A stretch of 18,148 bases of DNA, from NCBI GenBank assembly GCA_002713545.1, contig PATJ01000036.1, forward strand, positions 10,880-29,027, in the 5' to 3' direction. Both the position numbers and the translations under genes were made by a program. This document shows positions 1 to 7,090 of this stretch, in pieces. Position 1 is the first letter of the stretch. Every line of letters starts with the position of its first letter. This DNA is from Acidimicrobiaceae bacterium. Lineage in GTDB: Bacteria; Actinomycetota; Acidimicrobiia; Acidimicrobiales; MedAcidi-G1. The notes beneath the pieces are model-generated. The model was given only the letters and a program-made list of their open reading frames with translations, was not told where the DNA came from and did not search any database.

Positions 1-753
1 TACGGAGGTTTAATTGCAGTAAATGCTGTTGATATAAAAGTGAATTCTGGAGAAGTCGTGGGGCTAATCGGGACTAATGGCGCAGGTAAATCAACACTCA
101 TGAATGCCATAGGTGGTTATGTCCCCTCAACCGGAAACGTTAGTCTATTAGGGAACGATGTCACACAATTAACACCTGCGAAAAGAGCGCGTAAAGGTTT
201 AGGGAGAACCTTTCAGGCCGCTCAACTATTTCCTGAGTTAACTGTTAGAGAAACTGTCCAAGTAGCTCTTGAGGCAAAAAACCGTGCGCGTCTTTTACCA
301 ACCGCATTATCTCTTCCAAATGCCACACGTAGTGAGATTAGTAAAACTAATCAAGCTAACGAATTAATTGATTTTCTTGGACTGGGTAGATATGCAGACT
401 CTTTTATAGCTGAACTTTCTACAGGCACTCGGAGAATAGTTGAATTAGCTGGCCTCCTGGCTTTAGATGCAAAAATGCTCTGTCTTGACGAACCAACCGC
501 AGGAATTGCCCAAAGAGAAACTGAGGCATTTGGACCGCTTCTTAAGCAAATTCAAAAAGAACTTGGTGCGTCAATGTTAGTAATAGAACATGATATGCCA
601 ATGATAATGGCACTTTCTGATCGCGTTTATTGCTTAGAAGCAGGAACCGTAATCTCAGAAGGCAAGCCATCTAAAGTGCGAAACGATCCAGTAGTTGTAT
701 CTAGTTATTTGGGAACAGATGAAAGAGCGATTAGTCGTAGCGATATCCAATAA
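1..753 (+). CDS. ABC transporter ATP-binding protein, LivG/BraF type (5' partial)
   Basis: ATPase subunit of an ABC importer, most likely of the branched-chain amino acid (LivG/BraF) class, acting on the cytoplasmic face of the membrane. The frame is open from base 1 and the residues before the GTG at 40 read as the normal start of such a protein (YGGLIAVNAVDIKV), so the true start lies left of the window and the GTG is internal. Walker A GTNGAGKST is at bases 70-96. The signature region reads LSTGTRR, the variant common in actinobacterial LivG-like proteins, followed by Walker B (LCLDEPTAG) and the H-loop (IEHDM). The C-terminal part (VISEGKPSKVRNDP...YLG) is the usual LivG ending. It converges on the MscS gene with 3 bases between stops. 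Substrate cannot be told without the permease and binding-protein genes, which are outside. Confidence 0.93.
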   Translation, partial: YGGLIAVNAVDIKVNSGEVVGLIGTNGAGKSTLMNAIGGYVPSTGNVSLLGNDVTQLTPAKRARKGLGRTFQAAQLFPELTVRETVQVALEAKNRARLLPTALSLPNATRSEISKTNQANELIDFLGLGRYADSFIAELSTGTRRIVELAGLLALDAKMLCLDEPTAGIAQRETEAFGPLLKQIQKELGASMLVIEHDMPMIMALSDRVYCLEAGTVISEGKPSKVRNDPVVVSSYLGTDERAISRSDIQ

Positions 754-756
754 TTA

Positions 757-1863
757 CTATTCCTCTCCATCGCTGCCAGACCGACCATCTAATAAATCTT
801 TCCTTATTTCAGATTTTGGCTTTTCAGCAACAACCTGATTTTCTACTTCCCTGACCCAAACTGTTCTTTGAGGGAAAGGTATTTCTATACCATTTTCATC
901 AAAAGCTTTTTTCAGACGTGCTCTGATTTTTCTGGCTGTGGACCACTGCTCCCCTGCTTCAGTTTTCACAGCTAAACGAATAGAAATAGAATCTGCTCCA
1001 AAGTTTTGAACACCCCAAATTTCAGGTTCTTCGATTATCGTCGCTGATTCAAGATTTTCTTTCCATAATTCATCTGCAACTTCTTTAATAACACTCGCTG
1101 CTAAATCGATGTCTGTATCGTAAGCGACGTCAACATCCAAAACAGAGCGGGCCCAAATCTGTGAAGAGTTGCAAACTCTACGAATCTCACCATTGGGCAC
1201 AACCCAAACTGCACCATTTACATCGCGAAGAACTGTCGTCCTTAATGAAACTCGCTCAACTGTCCCTGACGCATCACCTAGATCAACAAAATCACCTTCT
1301 GCGTACTGGTCCTCTACGAGTATGAATATTCCGGCAATAAAATCTGATACTGCAGACTGAGCTCCGAAACCAACAGCAAAACCCACGATTCCTGCACCAG
1401 CTATTAGTGGACCTAAATCGAATCCAATCTCACCTAAAGCCAACAAAACCCCCAAACTGTAAGTAGTTAAGGTCGCAAGAGTCGTAAGTAAACCTCCTAG
1501 TGTCTTAGCTCGTTGACGAGATCTTTCTGCTCTTTCTCGATTTTTTTGCAAACGCGCTTTAGCTCGTCTACCAACTCGAGCAACCAAAGCGTCAGATTTT
1601 TCTTCATCTTCTATAAGAGATCTTTCTTGAACGAGACGACTTAAAACCGTACTTATAGCTTTTTTTAATATCCGGTTAGCTATATAAGCCGCTACAAGAA
1701 TAAATAAAATCTTTAAAGGTCTTTCAACGCCCCAGGCAGCTATTTCCGTCAAACGCTCATTACCTGAAACATCCCAAATCCACTCACATACAAAACTAGG
1801 TTCTGAGCCACAAGCATCCGTCAATCCCGATACGTCTATTTGAGCAATAATCTGCTTGAACAT
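757..1863 (-). CDS. MscS-family mechanosensitive ion channel
   Basis: Small-conductance mechanosensitive channel that releases solutes on osmotic downshock; inner membrane. The protein has 368 residues from the ATG at 1863. That ATG is chosen over a GTG 15 bases upstream because a GGAGGTG ribosome site sits 7 bases before it and overlaps the GTG. Residues about 49-66 and 122-144 are membrane segments, separated by a highly charged Arg/Lys/Glu stretch (about 78-121). Residues about 152-186 form the Gly/Ala-rich pore helix (AGAGIVGFAVGFGAQS) typical of MscS. The beta domain follows (about 187-233, with VVPNGE) and then the alpha/beta cytoplasmic domain to about 335. The last 30 residues are a charged tail. 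It is the final gene of the minus-strand block, 56 bases after the small membrane protein. Confidence 0.93.
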   Translation of the reverse strand: MFKQIIAQIDVSGLTDACGSEPSFVCEWIWDVSGNERLTEIAAWGVERPLKILFILVAAYIANRILKKAISTVLSRLVQERSLIEDEEKSDALVARVGRRAKARLQKNRERAERSRQRAKTLGGLLTTLATLTTYSLGVLLALGEIGFDLGPLIAGAGIVGFAVGFGAQSAVSDFIAGIFILVEDQYAEGDFVDLGDASGTVERVSLRTTVLRDVNGAVWVVPNGEIRRVCNSSQIWARSVLDVDVAYDTDIDLAASVIKEVADELWKENLESATIIEEPEIWGVQNFGADSISIRLAVKTEAGEQWSTARKIRARLKKAFDENGIEIPFPQRTVWVREVENQVVAEKPKSEIRKDLLDGRSGSDGEE

Positions 1864-1919
1864 TAACTTCACCTCCACAATGGCAACAATTATTAATCAA
1901 CACTGAACTACAAAGTAAT

Positions 1920-2123
1920 TCAACCAATTAATCCCGCTAAGGACCAAACTGCAACAACCAAACCAACAATTATGTAAACAAAGCTTCTCCAAAAAGGTGC
2001 TTTCCTTAAATGTTGGTCATCCTGCTTTTTAGGTGGATTCAGCAAAGCAGTTAGATTCCCCATAAACATTGCTCCACCAAATGCTAAAAGCAGCCATTCC
2101 AGCAAATCCTCACCTAAAAACAC
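1920..2123 (-). CDS. Small two-helix membrane protein of unknown function
   Basis: A 67-residue protein with two predicted membrane helices (about 8-28 and 46-66) joined by a basic, proline-containing loop (NPPKKQDDQHLRKAP). I do not recognise the family. The start is a GTG 8 bases after the dnaB stop, without a clear ribosome site, so it may be translated by coupling to dnaB. The helices have a normal membrane-protein composition and the frame fills the gap between dnaB and the MscS gene exactly, which supports it being real. It could be an accessory to the channel gene downstream, but nothing in the sequence proves that. Confidence 0.7.
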   Translation of the reverse strand: MFLGEDLLEWLLLAFGGAMFMGNLTALLNPPKKQDDQHLRKAPFWRSFVYIIVGLVVAVWSLAGLIG

Positions 2124-2131
2124 GATTAAAT

Positions 2132-3583
2132 TTAAAAATTCCCTGGTTCATTTACCGAATCAGCTTTTTGAATAGAAGAATCAGATTCATCAGCTCTTGA
2201 AAGATCAGCAAACTTCGTAAAATTAGGCATATACGCTAAACGAACTCTTTCGACCGGGCCATTACGATTTTTAGCAAGGTTTATCTCAGCAATTCCCATT
2301 TCATTACTCTCAGGATTATAAATTTCATCCCGATAAATAAACATTACTAAATCGGCATCCTGCTCAATAGAACCTGACTCACGAAGATCGGAAAGCATTG
2401 GTCTTTTATCTTGTCGACTTTCCAAACTTCTTGATAATTGCGAAATTCCTATAACTGGGGTTTCTAGGTCTCTAGCCAAAAGTTTTAGTCCCCTACTTAT
2501 TTCAGATATCTCAACCTGTCTACTTTCAGCTGCAGACCTACCTGTCATCAATTGCAAGTAATCGACAACGATTATTCCTAAATTCCCTATACGGCTTTTA
2601 AGGCGCCTAGCCTTTGCTCGTATTTCCATTATTGAAACACCTGGATTGTCATCAATGTATATAGGTGCTTCATCTAAATGACCAATACCTTTATTAATAC
2701 GAACCCAGTCATCATCATTCATCTGAGCATTAACTATTTTTTGAGAGTCAACTCGCGCCTCGGCACAAAGAATACGTTGGGTTAACTCCAACCGACTCAT
2801 CTCTAATGAAAAAATTAATGCAGGGTTATTTGAAACAGTTGCTATATGAGTTGCAATATTAAGGCCCAATGATGTTTTACCAACGGATGGTCTAGCCCCA
2901 ATTATTATTAAATTGCCCTTCTGTAAACCAGAAGTGAGTTGATCAAGTCGCTTAAAACCAGTCGGGACACCCGTTAGTCCTTTACCTTGTTGCCGTTCCT
3001 CCATAGCGTCAAGAGTCTGATCGAGAAGATCGCGCATTTGACCCATTGAGTCATTAATTCTTCCTTGTGCCAATTGGTAAACAAGGTTTTCAGCCTCATC
3101 TACAGCCTTAGGTACATCTTCAGGCCTGCTATAGCCAATTTCTGCCATTTCATTAGCAGCACCAATTAATCCACGAAGTGTCGCATGTTCCTGAACTATT
3201 CTGGCAAACGAAGAGGCCGAGGTAATCGCTGGTGTCACGGCTTGGAGGTCTAATAAAGTTCCAGGACCACCAATACCTTCAAGCAATCCGGCGCGATCTA
3301 AAGCATCTGCAACTGTTACCGGATCAGCCGGTTCGCCTGTTGCATAAAGACCACAGATTGCATCAAAAACATGAGCATGTGAGGGCTTATAAAAATGTTC
3401 TGCTGAAGTGACCTCAAGTGCATCAGCAATCGCGTCTTTAGATAAAAGCATGGCGCCCAAAAGTGAAGCTTCTGCTTCAATATTGTGAGGTGGCACTCTC
3501 GCTCCGGTTTTCCCTCTTTGAGGTGCAATAGGTAAAGAAGAAGGTTCTTCTAAATTACGCCAATCTTCTTCAATAGCACTCAA
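2132..3583 (-). CDS. dnaB: Replicative DNA helicase DnaB
   Basis: Hexameric 5'-3' helicase that unwinds DNA at the replication fork. The 483-residue protein has the usual two parts. The N-terminal primase-contact domain covers about 29-175 and starts with PPHNIEAEASLLGAMLL. The RecA-like motor covers about 200-460. Walker A is GARPSVGKTS (229-238), Walker B is IIVVDYLQL (337-345), and the LRESGSIEQDAD stretch (400-411) is conserved at the subunit interface. No intein interrupts these motifs, unlike several actinobacterial DnaB genes. The start is a TTG: a strong GGAGG lies 7 bases before it and no ATG fits. It follows rplI after 161 bases that hold repeats and inverted repeats described separately, so it may have its own control. 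The C-terminal 25 residues are a polar tail. Confidence 0.98.
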   Translation of the reverse strand: MSAIEEDWRNLEEPSSLPIAPQRGKTGARVPPHNIEAEASLLGAMLLSKDAIADALEVTSAEHFYKPSHAHVFDAICGLYATGEPADPVTVADALDRAGLLEGIGGPGTLLDLQAVTPAITSASSFARIVQEHATLRGLIGAANEMAEIGYSRPEDVPKAVDEAENLVYQLAQGRINDSMGQMRDLLDQTLDAMEERQQGKGLTGVPTGFKRLDQLTSGLQKGNLIIIGARPSVGKTSLGLNIATHIATVSNNPALIFSLEMSRLELTQRILCAEARVDSQKIVNAQMNDDDWVRINKGIGHLDEAPIYIDDNPGVSIMEIRAKARRLKSRIGNLGIIVVDYLQLMTGRSAAESRQVEISEISRGLKLLARDLETPVIGISQLSRSLESRQDKRPMLSDLRESGSIEQDADLVMFIYRDEIYNPESNEMGIAEINLAKNRNGPVERVRLAYMPNFTKFADLSRADESDSSIQKADSVNEPGNF

Positions 3584-3607
3584 AACTCACCCTCCAAATA
3601 CTTCACA

Positions 3608-3644
3608 CACAAGGTTCCACTTTGCCACTATTACCTTGTGGAAC
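3608..3644 (-). promoter_or_regulatory. Overlapping alternative inverted repeats in the dnaB leader
   Basis: Two exact inverted repeats share bases and cannot form together. CACAAGGT (3608-3615) pairs with ACCTTGTG (3633-3640), 8 bp with a 17-base loop. GTTCCAC (3614-3620) pairs with GTGGAAC (3638-3644), 7 bp with a 17-base loop. If transcribed from rplI or from a promoter in this gap, the dnaB leader RNA could switch between them about 25 bases before the start codon. They could equally be overlapping protein-binding dyads in DNA. No U-run follows, so it is not a simple terminator. Confidence 0.4.
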
Positions 3645-3689
3645 GCTAGAGGAAAACCCTAAAAAGATAGGGGAAAAGTAGTCTTTTTA

Positions 3690-3725
3690 AGTGGATCACT
3701 CTGTGGATTAACTTGTGGAATAGAC
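3690..3725 (-). repeat. Three 12-bp-phased DnaA-box-like repeats upstream of dnaB
   Basis: On the plus strand three consecutive 12-mers read AGTGGATCACTC, TGTGGATTAACT and TGTGGAATAGAC. On the minus strand the cores read GATCCACT, TAATCCACA and TATTCCACA. The last two differ from the relaxed DnaA box TTWTNCACA at one position each. Two GGGGAAAAGT copies flank the array (3670-3679 and 3735-3744). DnaA binding is inference; a cluster of related sites is what the sequence shows. Confidence 0.4.
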
Positions 3726-3744
3726 ACAATATATGGGGAAAAGT

Positions 3745-4191
3745 TTAAACTTCGTTTTGGACATCAACTGTTACTTGCATTTCAACCTCAGGATGTAAAT
3801 GCAAAGTAAATTGATATGTTCCAATTTCTTTAGCGGTCTCACCCGAAATGTCTTTGCGATCAATTTCTAGGCCAACTTGATCCTGCAAAGCTTGCGCAAT
3901 TTCTATGACCCCCACAGAGCCAAAAAGCTTTCCAGTTTCAGAAGCATTAGCAGAAATTTGAATAATAATTCCGTCTAGACGAGAAACTATTTCTTCAGCA
4001 TCAGCTTTATCTTCAACAGCTTTTAAAGCACGTTTCTTTTGCATAGCTTCTGCTTGAGCAGTGACCCCAGAAGATGCTACAACAGCTAACCCTCTAGGTA
4101 GTAAAAAATTTCTTGCATGCCCACGCGCAACATCTACAATATCTCCAGTTCTACCTAAGCCATCTACATCAGCGCGGAGGAGGATCTTCAC
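3745..4191 (-). CDS. rplI: 50S ribosomal protein L9
   Basis: Large-subunit protein that binds 23S rRNA at the base of the L1 stalk. The protein has 148 residues, normal for the family. The N-terminal rRNA-binding domain carries the L9 signature ([24 protein letters not shown], about 11-34). The long connecting helix (about 42-75) and the C-terminal domain with GKLFGSV follow. The start is a GTG that overlaps the rpsR stop as GTGA (4 bases), with AAGGAG 7 bases upstream, so translation is probably coupled to S18. Third gene after rpsF in the classical rpsF-ssb-rpsR-rplI operon. Confidence 0.97.
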   Translation of the reverse strand: MKILLRADVDGLGRTGDIVDVARGHARNFLLPRGLAVVASSGVTAQAEAMQKKRALKAVEDKADAEEIVSRLDGIIIQISANASETGKLFGSVGVIEIAQALQDQVGLEIDRKDISGETAKEIGTYQFTLHLHPEVEMQVTVDVQNEV

Positions 4192-4673
4192 AGTTCTTCT
4201 CCTTCATCGCTATCAAGATTGACTTCATTTTGATCATCTGGCGAAAGGGTAAATGAATCCACCATTTCCGGATTTTCTTCTATTGAAGAAATCTCTGATG
4301 GTTCAAAATCATCACCTTCGGTACCAGGAGGAGGCGCAGTAGGTTGAGGAGGTGGACCCGACGCTCTATCAGAACGGTCATTTTCATTTCTTCTCTCTCG
4401 CCTTTGAGTAGTAACTGCCGCTTTATAAGGCATCAAAGCCATCTCGCGCGCATTTTTTATGGCTCTTGCAACAGCTTTCTGTTGTTGAGCATCATTCCCA
4501 CTATTGTGACGGGCTTTAATTTTAGAACGTTCAGATAAAAATTTGTTGAGTAAATCAGTGTCTTTATAATCGACATACTCTATTTTCCCGATCGTTAAAG
4601 GACTGACTCTTTTTCTCCTCAAACGACCATTTTTGTCGTCAAATTGAGAGCTTTTAAATTCTTTACGTGCCAT
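4188..4673 (-). CDS. rpsR: 30S ribosomal protein S18 with long acidic C-terminal tail
   Basis: S18 binds 16S rRNA together with S6 in the platform of the small subunit. Residues about 17-85 are the normal S18 core ([20 protein letters not shown], then [17 protein letters not shown]). It has no cysteines, so it is the zinc-free form. The protein is 161 residues, about twice the usual 75-90. After a basic linker ([10 protein letters not shown], about 91-100) comes a proline-rich stretch ([11 protein letters not shown]) and a strongly acidic segment ending in DSDEGEEL, probably disordered. The ATG at 4673 overlaps the ssb stop as TGATG, with GAGG about 9 bases upstream. The tail stays in frame up to the GTGA junction with rplI, so it is not a sequencing artefact of a lost stop alone. 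Role of the tail is unknown. Confidence 0.95.
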   Translation of the reverse strand: MARKEFKSSQFDDKNGRLRRKRVSPLTIGKIEYVDYKDTDLLNKFLSERSKIKARHNSGNDAQQQKAVARAIKNAREMALMPYKAAVTTQRRERRNENDRSDRASGPPPQPTAPPPGTEGDDFEPSEISSIEENPEMVDSFTLSPDDQNEVNLDSDEGEEL

Positions 4674-5110
4674 CAAAAAGGTTCCTCTTCTGTCATAGGC
4701 GGATTATTTCCAGAACTTGGCTCACTCATGCCAGTATTCCCCCCACCAGCATCTCCACCTCTAGACTCATTACGAGTTACATCAACTGTTGACCACCTTA
4801 AACTAGCGGCCACTTCATCAGCTATAAGTTTAACCTGGTTTCTCTTTTCACCCTGTTCAGTCTCCCAACTGCTCCAATCAAGTCTCCCGTACACAATTAC
4901 CCGAGTTCCTTTTGTAATAGATTCAGAGACATTCTCAGCCAAACTCTGCCAACAAGTAACTTCAAAAAAGTGAGCTGTGTCCTCACCGTCTCGGTTACGT
5001 TGATTCCAAGCCACTCCAAATCCACAAACTGGTAATCCACTGGGTGTGAAACGCAACTCAGGATCACGAGTTACGTTTCCAACAATTGTTACCGTGTTAT
5101 CAAATGCCAT
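4673..5110 (-). CDS. ssb: Single-stranded DNA-binding protein
   Basis: Binds single-stranded DNA during replication, recombination and repair, and recruits partner proteins by its C-terminal tip. The 145-residue protein begins with an OB fold (1-106: [20 protein letters not shown], then [14 protein letters not shown] and VYGRLDW). A short Gly/Asn/Ser-rich linker follows, ending in the acidic tip EEEPF, a variant of the usual DDDIPF. The linker is short compared with many actinobacterial SSBs. The ATG is preceded by GGAG at a spacing of about 5 bases. It lies 24 bases after rpsF and overlaps rpsR by one base. Confidence 0.97.
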   Translation of the reverse strand: MAFDNTVTIVGNVTRDPELRFTPSGLPVCGFGVAWNQRNRDGEDTAHFFEVTCWQSLAENVSESITKGTRVIVYGRLDWSSWETEQGEKRNQVKLIADEVAASLRWSTVDVTRNESRGGDAGGGNTGMSEPSSGNNPPMTEEEPF

Positions 5111-5134
5111 ATCTACTCCAATTCAAGTTGCTAG

Positions 5135-5479
5135 TTAAGCGGTCGTGTTCTCTAAAAGGCCGCGTCTTACAGCCTCTTCATCTGGAAGTCGAATAATTTT
5201 ATGTCGAACTATTTCACTTCTGTCTGCCAACCGAAGAAGGCGATCAGTTGAATCAATATTTGTTGCTTGAGTAGCTATCTCAAGAACAACATAAAAACCT
5301 TCCCATTTATGATTGATCCGATAAGTAAATTTACGCCTGCCCCATGGATCTGTGTCTTTTGATGACACAATTTTTCCATCTTCATTTTCAACAGCCGAAG
5401 CAATGTTAGATAAGTAGTTTGAAATGGCTTCTTCATTTAGATCGCCATCAAAAATAATCATTAATTCATAAGCCCGCAT
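5135..5479 (-). CDS. rpsF: 30S ribosomal protein S6
   Basis: S6 is the partner of S18 on the 30S platform. From the ATG at 5479 the protein has 114 residues and starts MRAYELMIIFDGDL, the typical start of bacterial S6. A TTG three codons earlier is possible, but it sits only 3 bases from the AGGAGG. The extended ribosome site AGGAGGTGAT (5488-5497) leaves 8 bases to the ATG, and family alignment also favours the ATG. The core motif DPWGRRKFTYRINHKWEGFYVVLEI is conserved. It is the first gene of rpsF-ssb-rpsR-rplI and has a 178-base upstream gap containing two hairpins, which points to leader control. Confidence 0.97.
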   Translation of the reverse strand: MRAYELMIIFDGDLNEEAISNYLSNIASAVENEDGKIVSSKDTDPWGRRKFTYRINHKWEGFYVVLEIATQATNIDSTDRLLRLADRSEIVRHKIIRLPDEEAVRRGLLENTTA

Positions 5480-5488
5480 AACAGGCAA

Positions 5489-5543
5489 TCACCTCCTACG
5501 GTTCCGAACAAACCCTTTGATTGTTCAGAGCCCCTATTGGGGC
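5489..5543 (-). promoter_or_regulatory. Structured rpsF leader: two hairpins and an extended ribosome site (candidate S6:S18 leader)
   Basis: Read on the minus strand, a hairpin GCCCC-AATA-GGGGC (5530-5543) is followed by an 8-bp stem CUGAACAA/UUGUUCGG (5521-5528 with 5504-5511, one G-U pair, 9-base loop). A CCG triplet (5499-5501) follows, then AGGAGGTGAT. An S6:S18-binding RNA with a conserved CCG is known in rpsF leaders of many bacteria. The operon and position fit, but the exact fold was not modelled here, so the match is tentative. Confidence 0.4.
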
Positions 5544-5613
5544 AGGGGAAATACATTTTACCCTTATTAAAGACAAAATAAGGCTAATGCCAGTAAGTAA
5601 GTTGATAAACAAT

Positions 5614-5622
5614 TTTTCCACA
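5614..5622 (+). other. Isolated DnaA-box-like site TTTTCCACA
   Basis: TTTTCCACA matches the relaxed DnaA box TTWTNCACA at every position. It lies in the panB-rpsF gap, about 135 bases upstream of the rpsF start. One isolated 9-mer in AT-rich DNA can arise by chance; binding is unproven. Confidence 0.25.
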
Positions 5623-5657
5623 TATAAACATAATGCTTAATAGGTGTGACAAAAAAG

Positions 5658-6509
5658 TTATATGGCACCATAAAGTCCGAGCTCTTCAGAAGTTTCAGAA
5701 CTTAAACAATAAGATTCCTCCTCTGATGGAAAAGAACCACTTTTAACATCAATTACAAATTTTCGTAATGCAGAAACACCATCTAGGTGAAATTGAGCGT
5801 AACTACGGACAAATTTTGGAATAATTCTCTTCTCCAGACCTAATAAATCATGCAGAACCAGTACCTGTCCATCGCAATCTGATCCTGCGCCGATACCAAT
5901 TGTAGGTATATCAACAGAAGAGGTAACCATAGAAGCAACTTGAGATGGAACGCCCTCAAGAACAATAGAAAAACAGCCGGCATGTTCTAAAGCTTTTGCA
6001 GCAGACACTAAATCCAATGCACCTTTAGTGTCACGTGCCTGTACTTTAAATCCGCCCATTGAATTTACCGACTGAGGTGTTAGACCTATATGCCCCATAA
6101 CAGGAATTTCTGCAGATAACAAAGCTTCAATCATAGGGATTCGGTTTCGTCCGCCTTCAAGTTTTACTGCGTTTGCACCTGCTCTGATAAGTTTTGCCGC
6201 ATTACTAACTGTCTCTGCAACAGAAATGTGATAACTAAGCCAAGGCAAATCAGCTACAACAAGTGCTGAGGGTTTAGTTCGTGCTACAGCAGCAGTGTGA
6301 TGAGCAATATCATCAACTGTTACTTGAAGAGTGTCTTCATAACCTAAAACAACCATTGCTAGTGAATCACCAACAAGGATCATGTCAACGCCTGCTTCAT
6401 CAACCATACGCGCCCCCGGAGCATCGTAAGCAGTAACCATAACTATAGGTTTCGAATCATGAGAACGTTTTTGTTGACGTATAGCAGGAACAGTAGATTT
6501 CGACACCAC
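5658..6509 (-). CDS. panB: 3-methyl-2-oxobutanoate hydroxymethyltransferase (PanB)
   Basis: First committed step of pantothenate and coenzyme A synthesis: transfers a hydroxymethyl group from methylenetetrahydrofolate to 2-oxoisovalerate, giving ketopantoate; cytoplasmic, Mg-dependent TIM barrel. The protein has 283 residues. Visible conserved points are VTAYDAPGARMVDEAG (25-40), VGDS with metal ligand Asp48, Asp87 in DLPWLSYH (family usually DMPFGSY), AVKLEGG (Lys116, Glu118), GHIGLTPQS (139-147), the catalytic Glu185 in VLEGVP, and TIGIGAG. The start is one of two adjacent GTGs after AAGGAG (spacing 5 or 8 bases). The C-terminal tail is Ser/Glu-rich. No panC or panD is in the window. It sits between the DUF5318 gene and the rpsF operon, an unusual insertion in the otherwise standard order. 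Confidence 0.96.
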   Translation of the reverse strand: MVSKSTVPAIRQQKRSHDSKPIVMVTAYDAPGARMVDEAGVDMILVGDSLAMVVLGYEDTLQVTVDDIAHHTAAVARTKPSALVVADLPWLSYHISVAETVSNAAKLIRAGANAVKLEGGRNRIPMIEALLSAEIPVMGHIGLTPQSVNSMGGFKVQARDTKGALDLVSAAKALEHAGCFSIVLEGVPSQVASMVTSSVDIPTIGIGAGSDCDGQVLVLHDLLGLEKRIIPKFVRSYAQFHLDGVSALRKFVIDVKSGSFPSEEESYCLSSETSEELGLYGAI

Positions 6510-6598
6510 AATTTCTCCTTTTCAGTCCAGCGCATATAGCTGCCGGCAGAATTAATATTACCAATAATTTAAAATTAAAGGCTTTGGTGTTTTAAAAT

Positions 6599-7033
6599 TT
6601 ATTTGCCCCCTAAAGGTGCGATTCTCACAAGATGATTCCATCCGCAATCGGGACACACTTCAATTACATAAGCTGAAAGCTGCGTTTTTCTATCATTGAG
6701 TCGTTGAAGCTCTCCTTTGGTGGAAATACAACGACCATGAGCAGGCAATCTTGGGCCAAAAACATAAGTTACATAATAAATTTCACCTAATTCACAAATC
6801 GGACAGCACTCTTCAATAGCGGCTCCGCAATGAATAGCATTTCGTTTCAGCATCGGTTGAGCATCACATAAAGTTTCTTGTTCAATTTTTCCATTTTTCC
6901 AACAATCAATAACTGTTTGTCGCGCAAGTCTGTATTCAACATCGGCTGTGCGTTCCACAAAAATCAAATCCTCTTTCACAAGATTGCTACCTTTATTCAA
7001 AAGTGGAAACTTATTTGTTCTTACTGAATACAT
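6599..7033 (-). CDS. DUF5318-family protein with paired CxxC motifs
   Basis: A 144-residue protein of the actinobacterial DUF5318 type (Rv0049-like, from memory). Function is not established. The recognisable parts are RLARQTVIDCWKNGKI (35-50), LCDAQPMLKRNA, then CPIC (77-80), YYVTYVFGPRLP, and YVIEVCPDCGWNHLVR with CPDC (127-130). The two CxxC pairs probably bind one zinc ion. In other actinobacteria a DUF5318 gene also lies close to rpsF-dnaB, as here. The ATG at 7033 has no ribosome site. The first 25 residues fit the family poorly, so the true start may be a TTG or GTG near residue 19-26, where GAGGA precedes. The block continues from pcnA after a 57-base gap. Confidence 0.85.
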   Translation of the reverse strand: MYSVRTNKFPLLNKGSNLVKEDLIFVERTADVEYRLARQTVIDCWKNGKIEQETLCDAQPMLKRNAIHCGAAIEECCPICELGEIYYVTYVFGPRLPAHGRCISTKGELQRLNDRKTQLSAYVIEVCPDCGWNHLVRIAPLGGK

Positions 7034-7090
7034 AAAAACACAATACTCATTTAATTGATTAAAAAACTTGCCGGAAATCTATGAAATAAT

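Noticed and set aside
1864..1878. GTG at 1878 as start of the MscS gene
   Set aside because: The GTG overlaps the GGAGGTG that serves the ATG at 1863, and the extra five residues have no family support.
2132..3583. Possible intein in dnaB
   Set aside because: Walker A, Walker B and the interface motif are intact and at normal spacing, and the length is that of a plain DnaB.
3584..3744. Chromosomal origin (oriC) between rplI and dnaB
   Set aside because: The DnaA-box-like sites are imperfect and few, there is no dnaA or dnaN nearby, and gene order places oriC beyond the right edge.
6540..6549. CTGCCGGCAG palindrome upstream of panB as an operator
   Set aside because: Only a 10-bp palindrome with no second copy or clear promoter geometry; too little to call.
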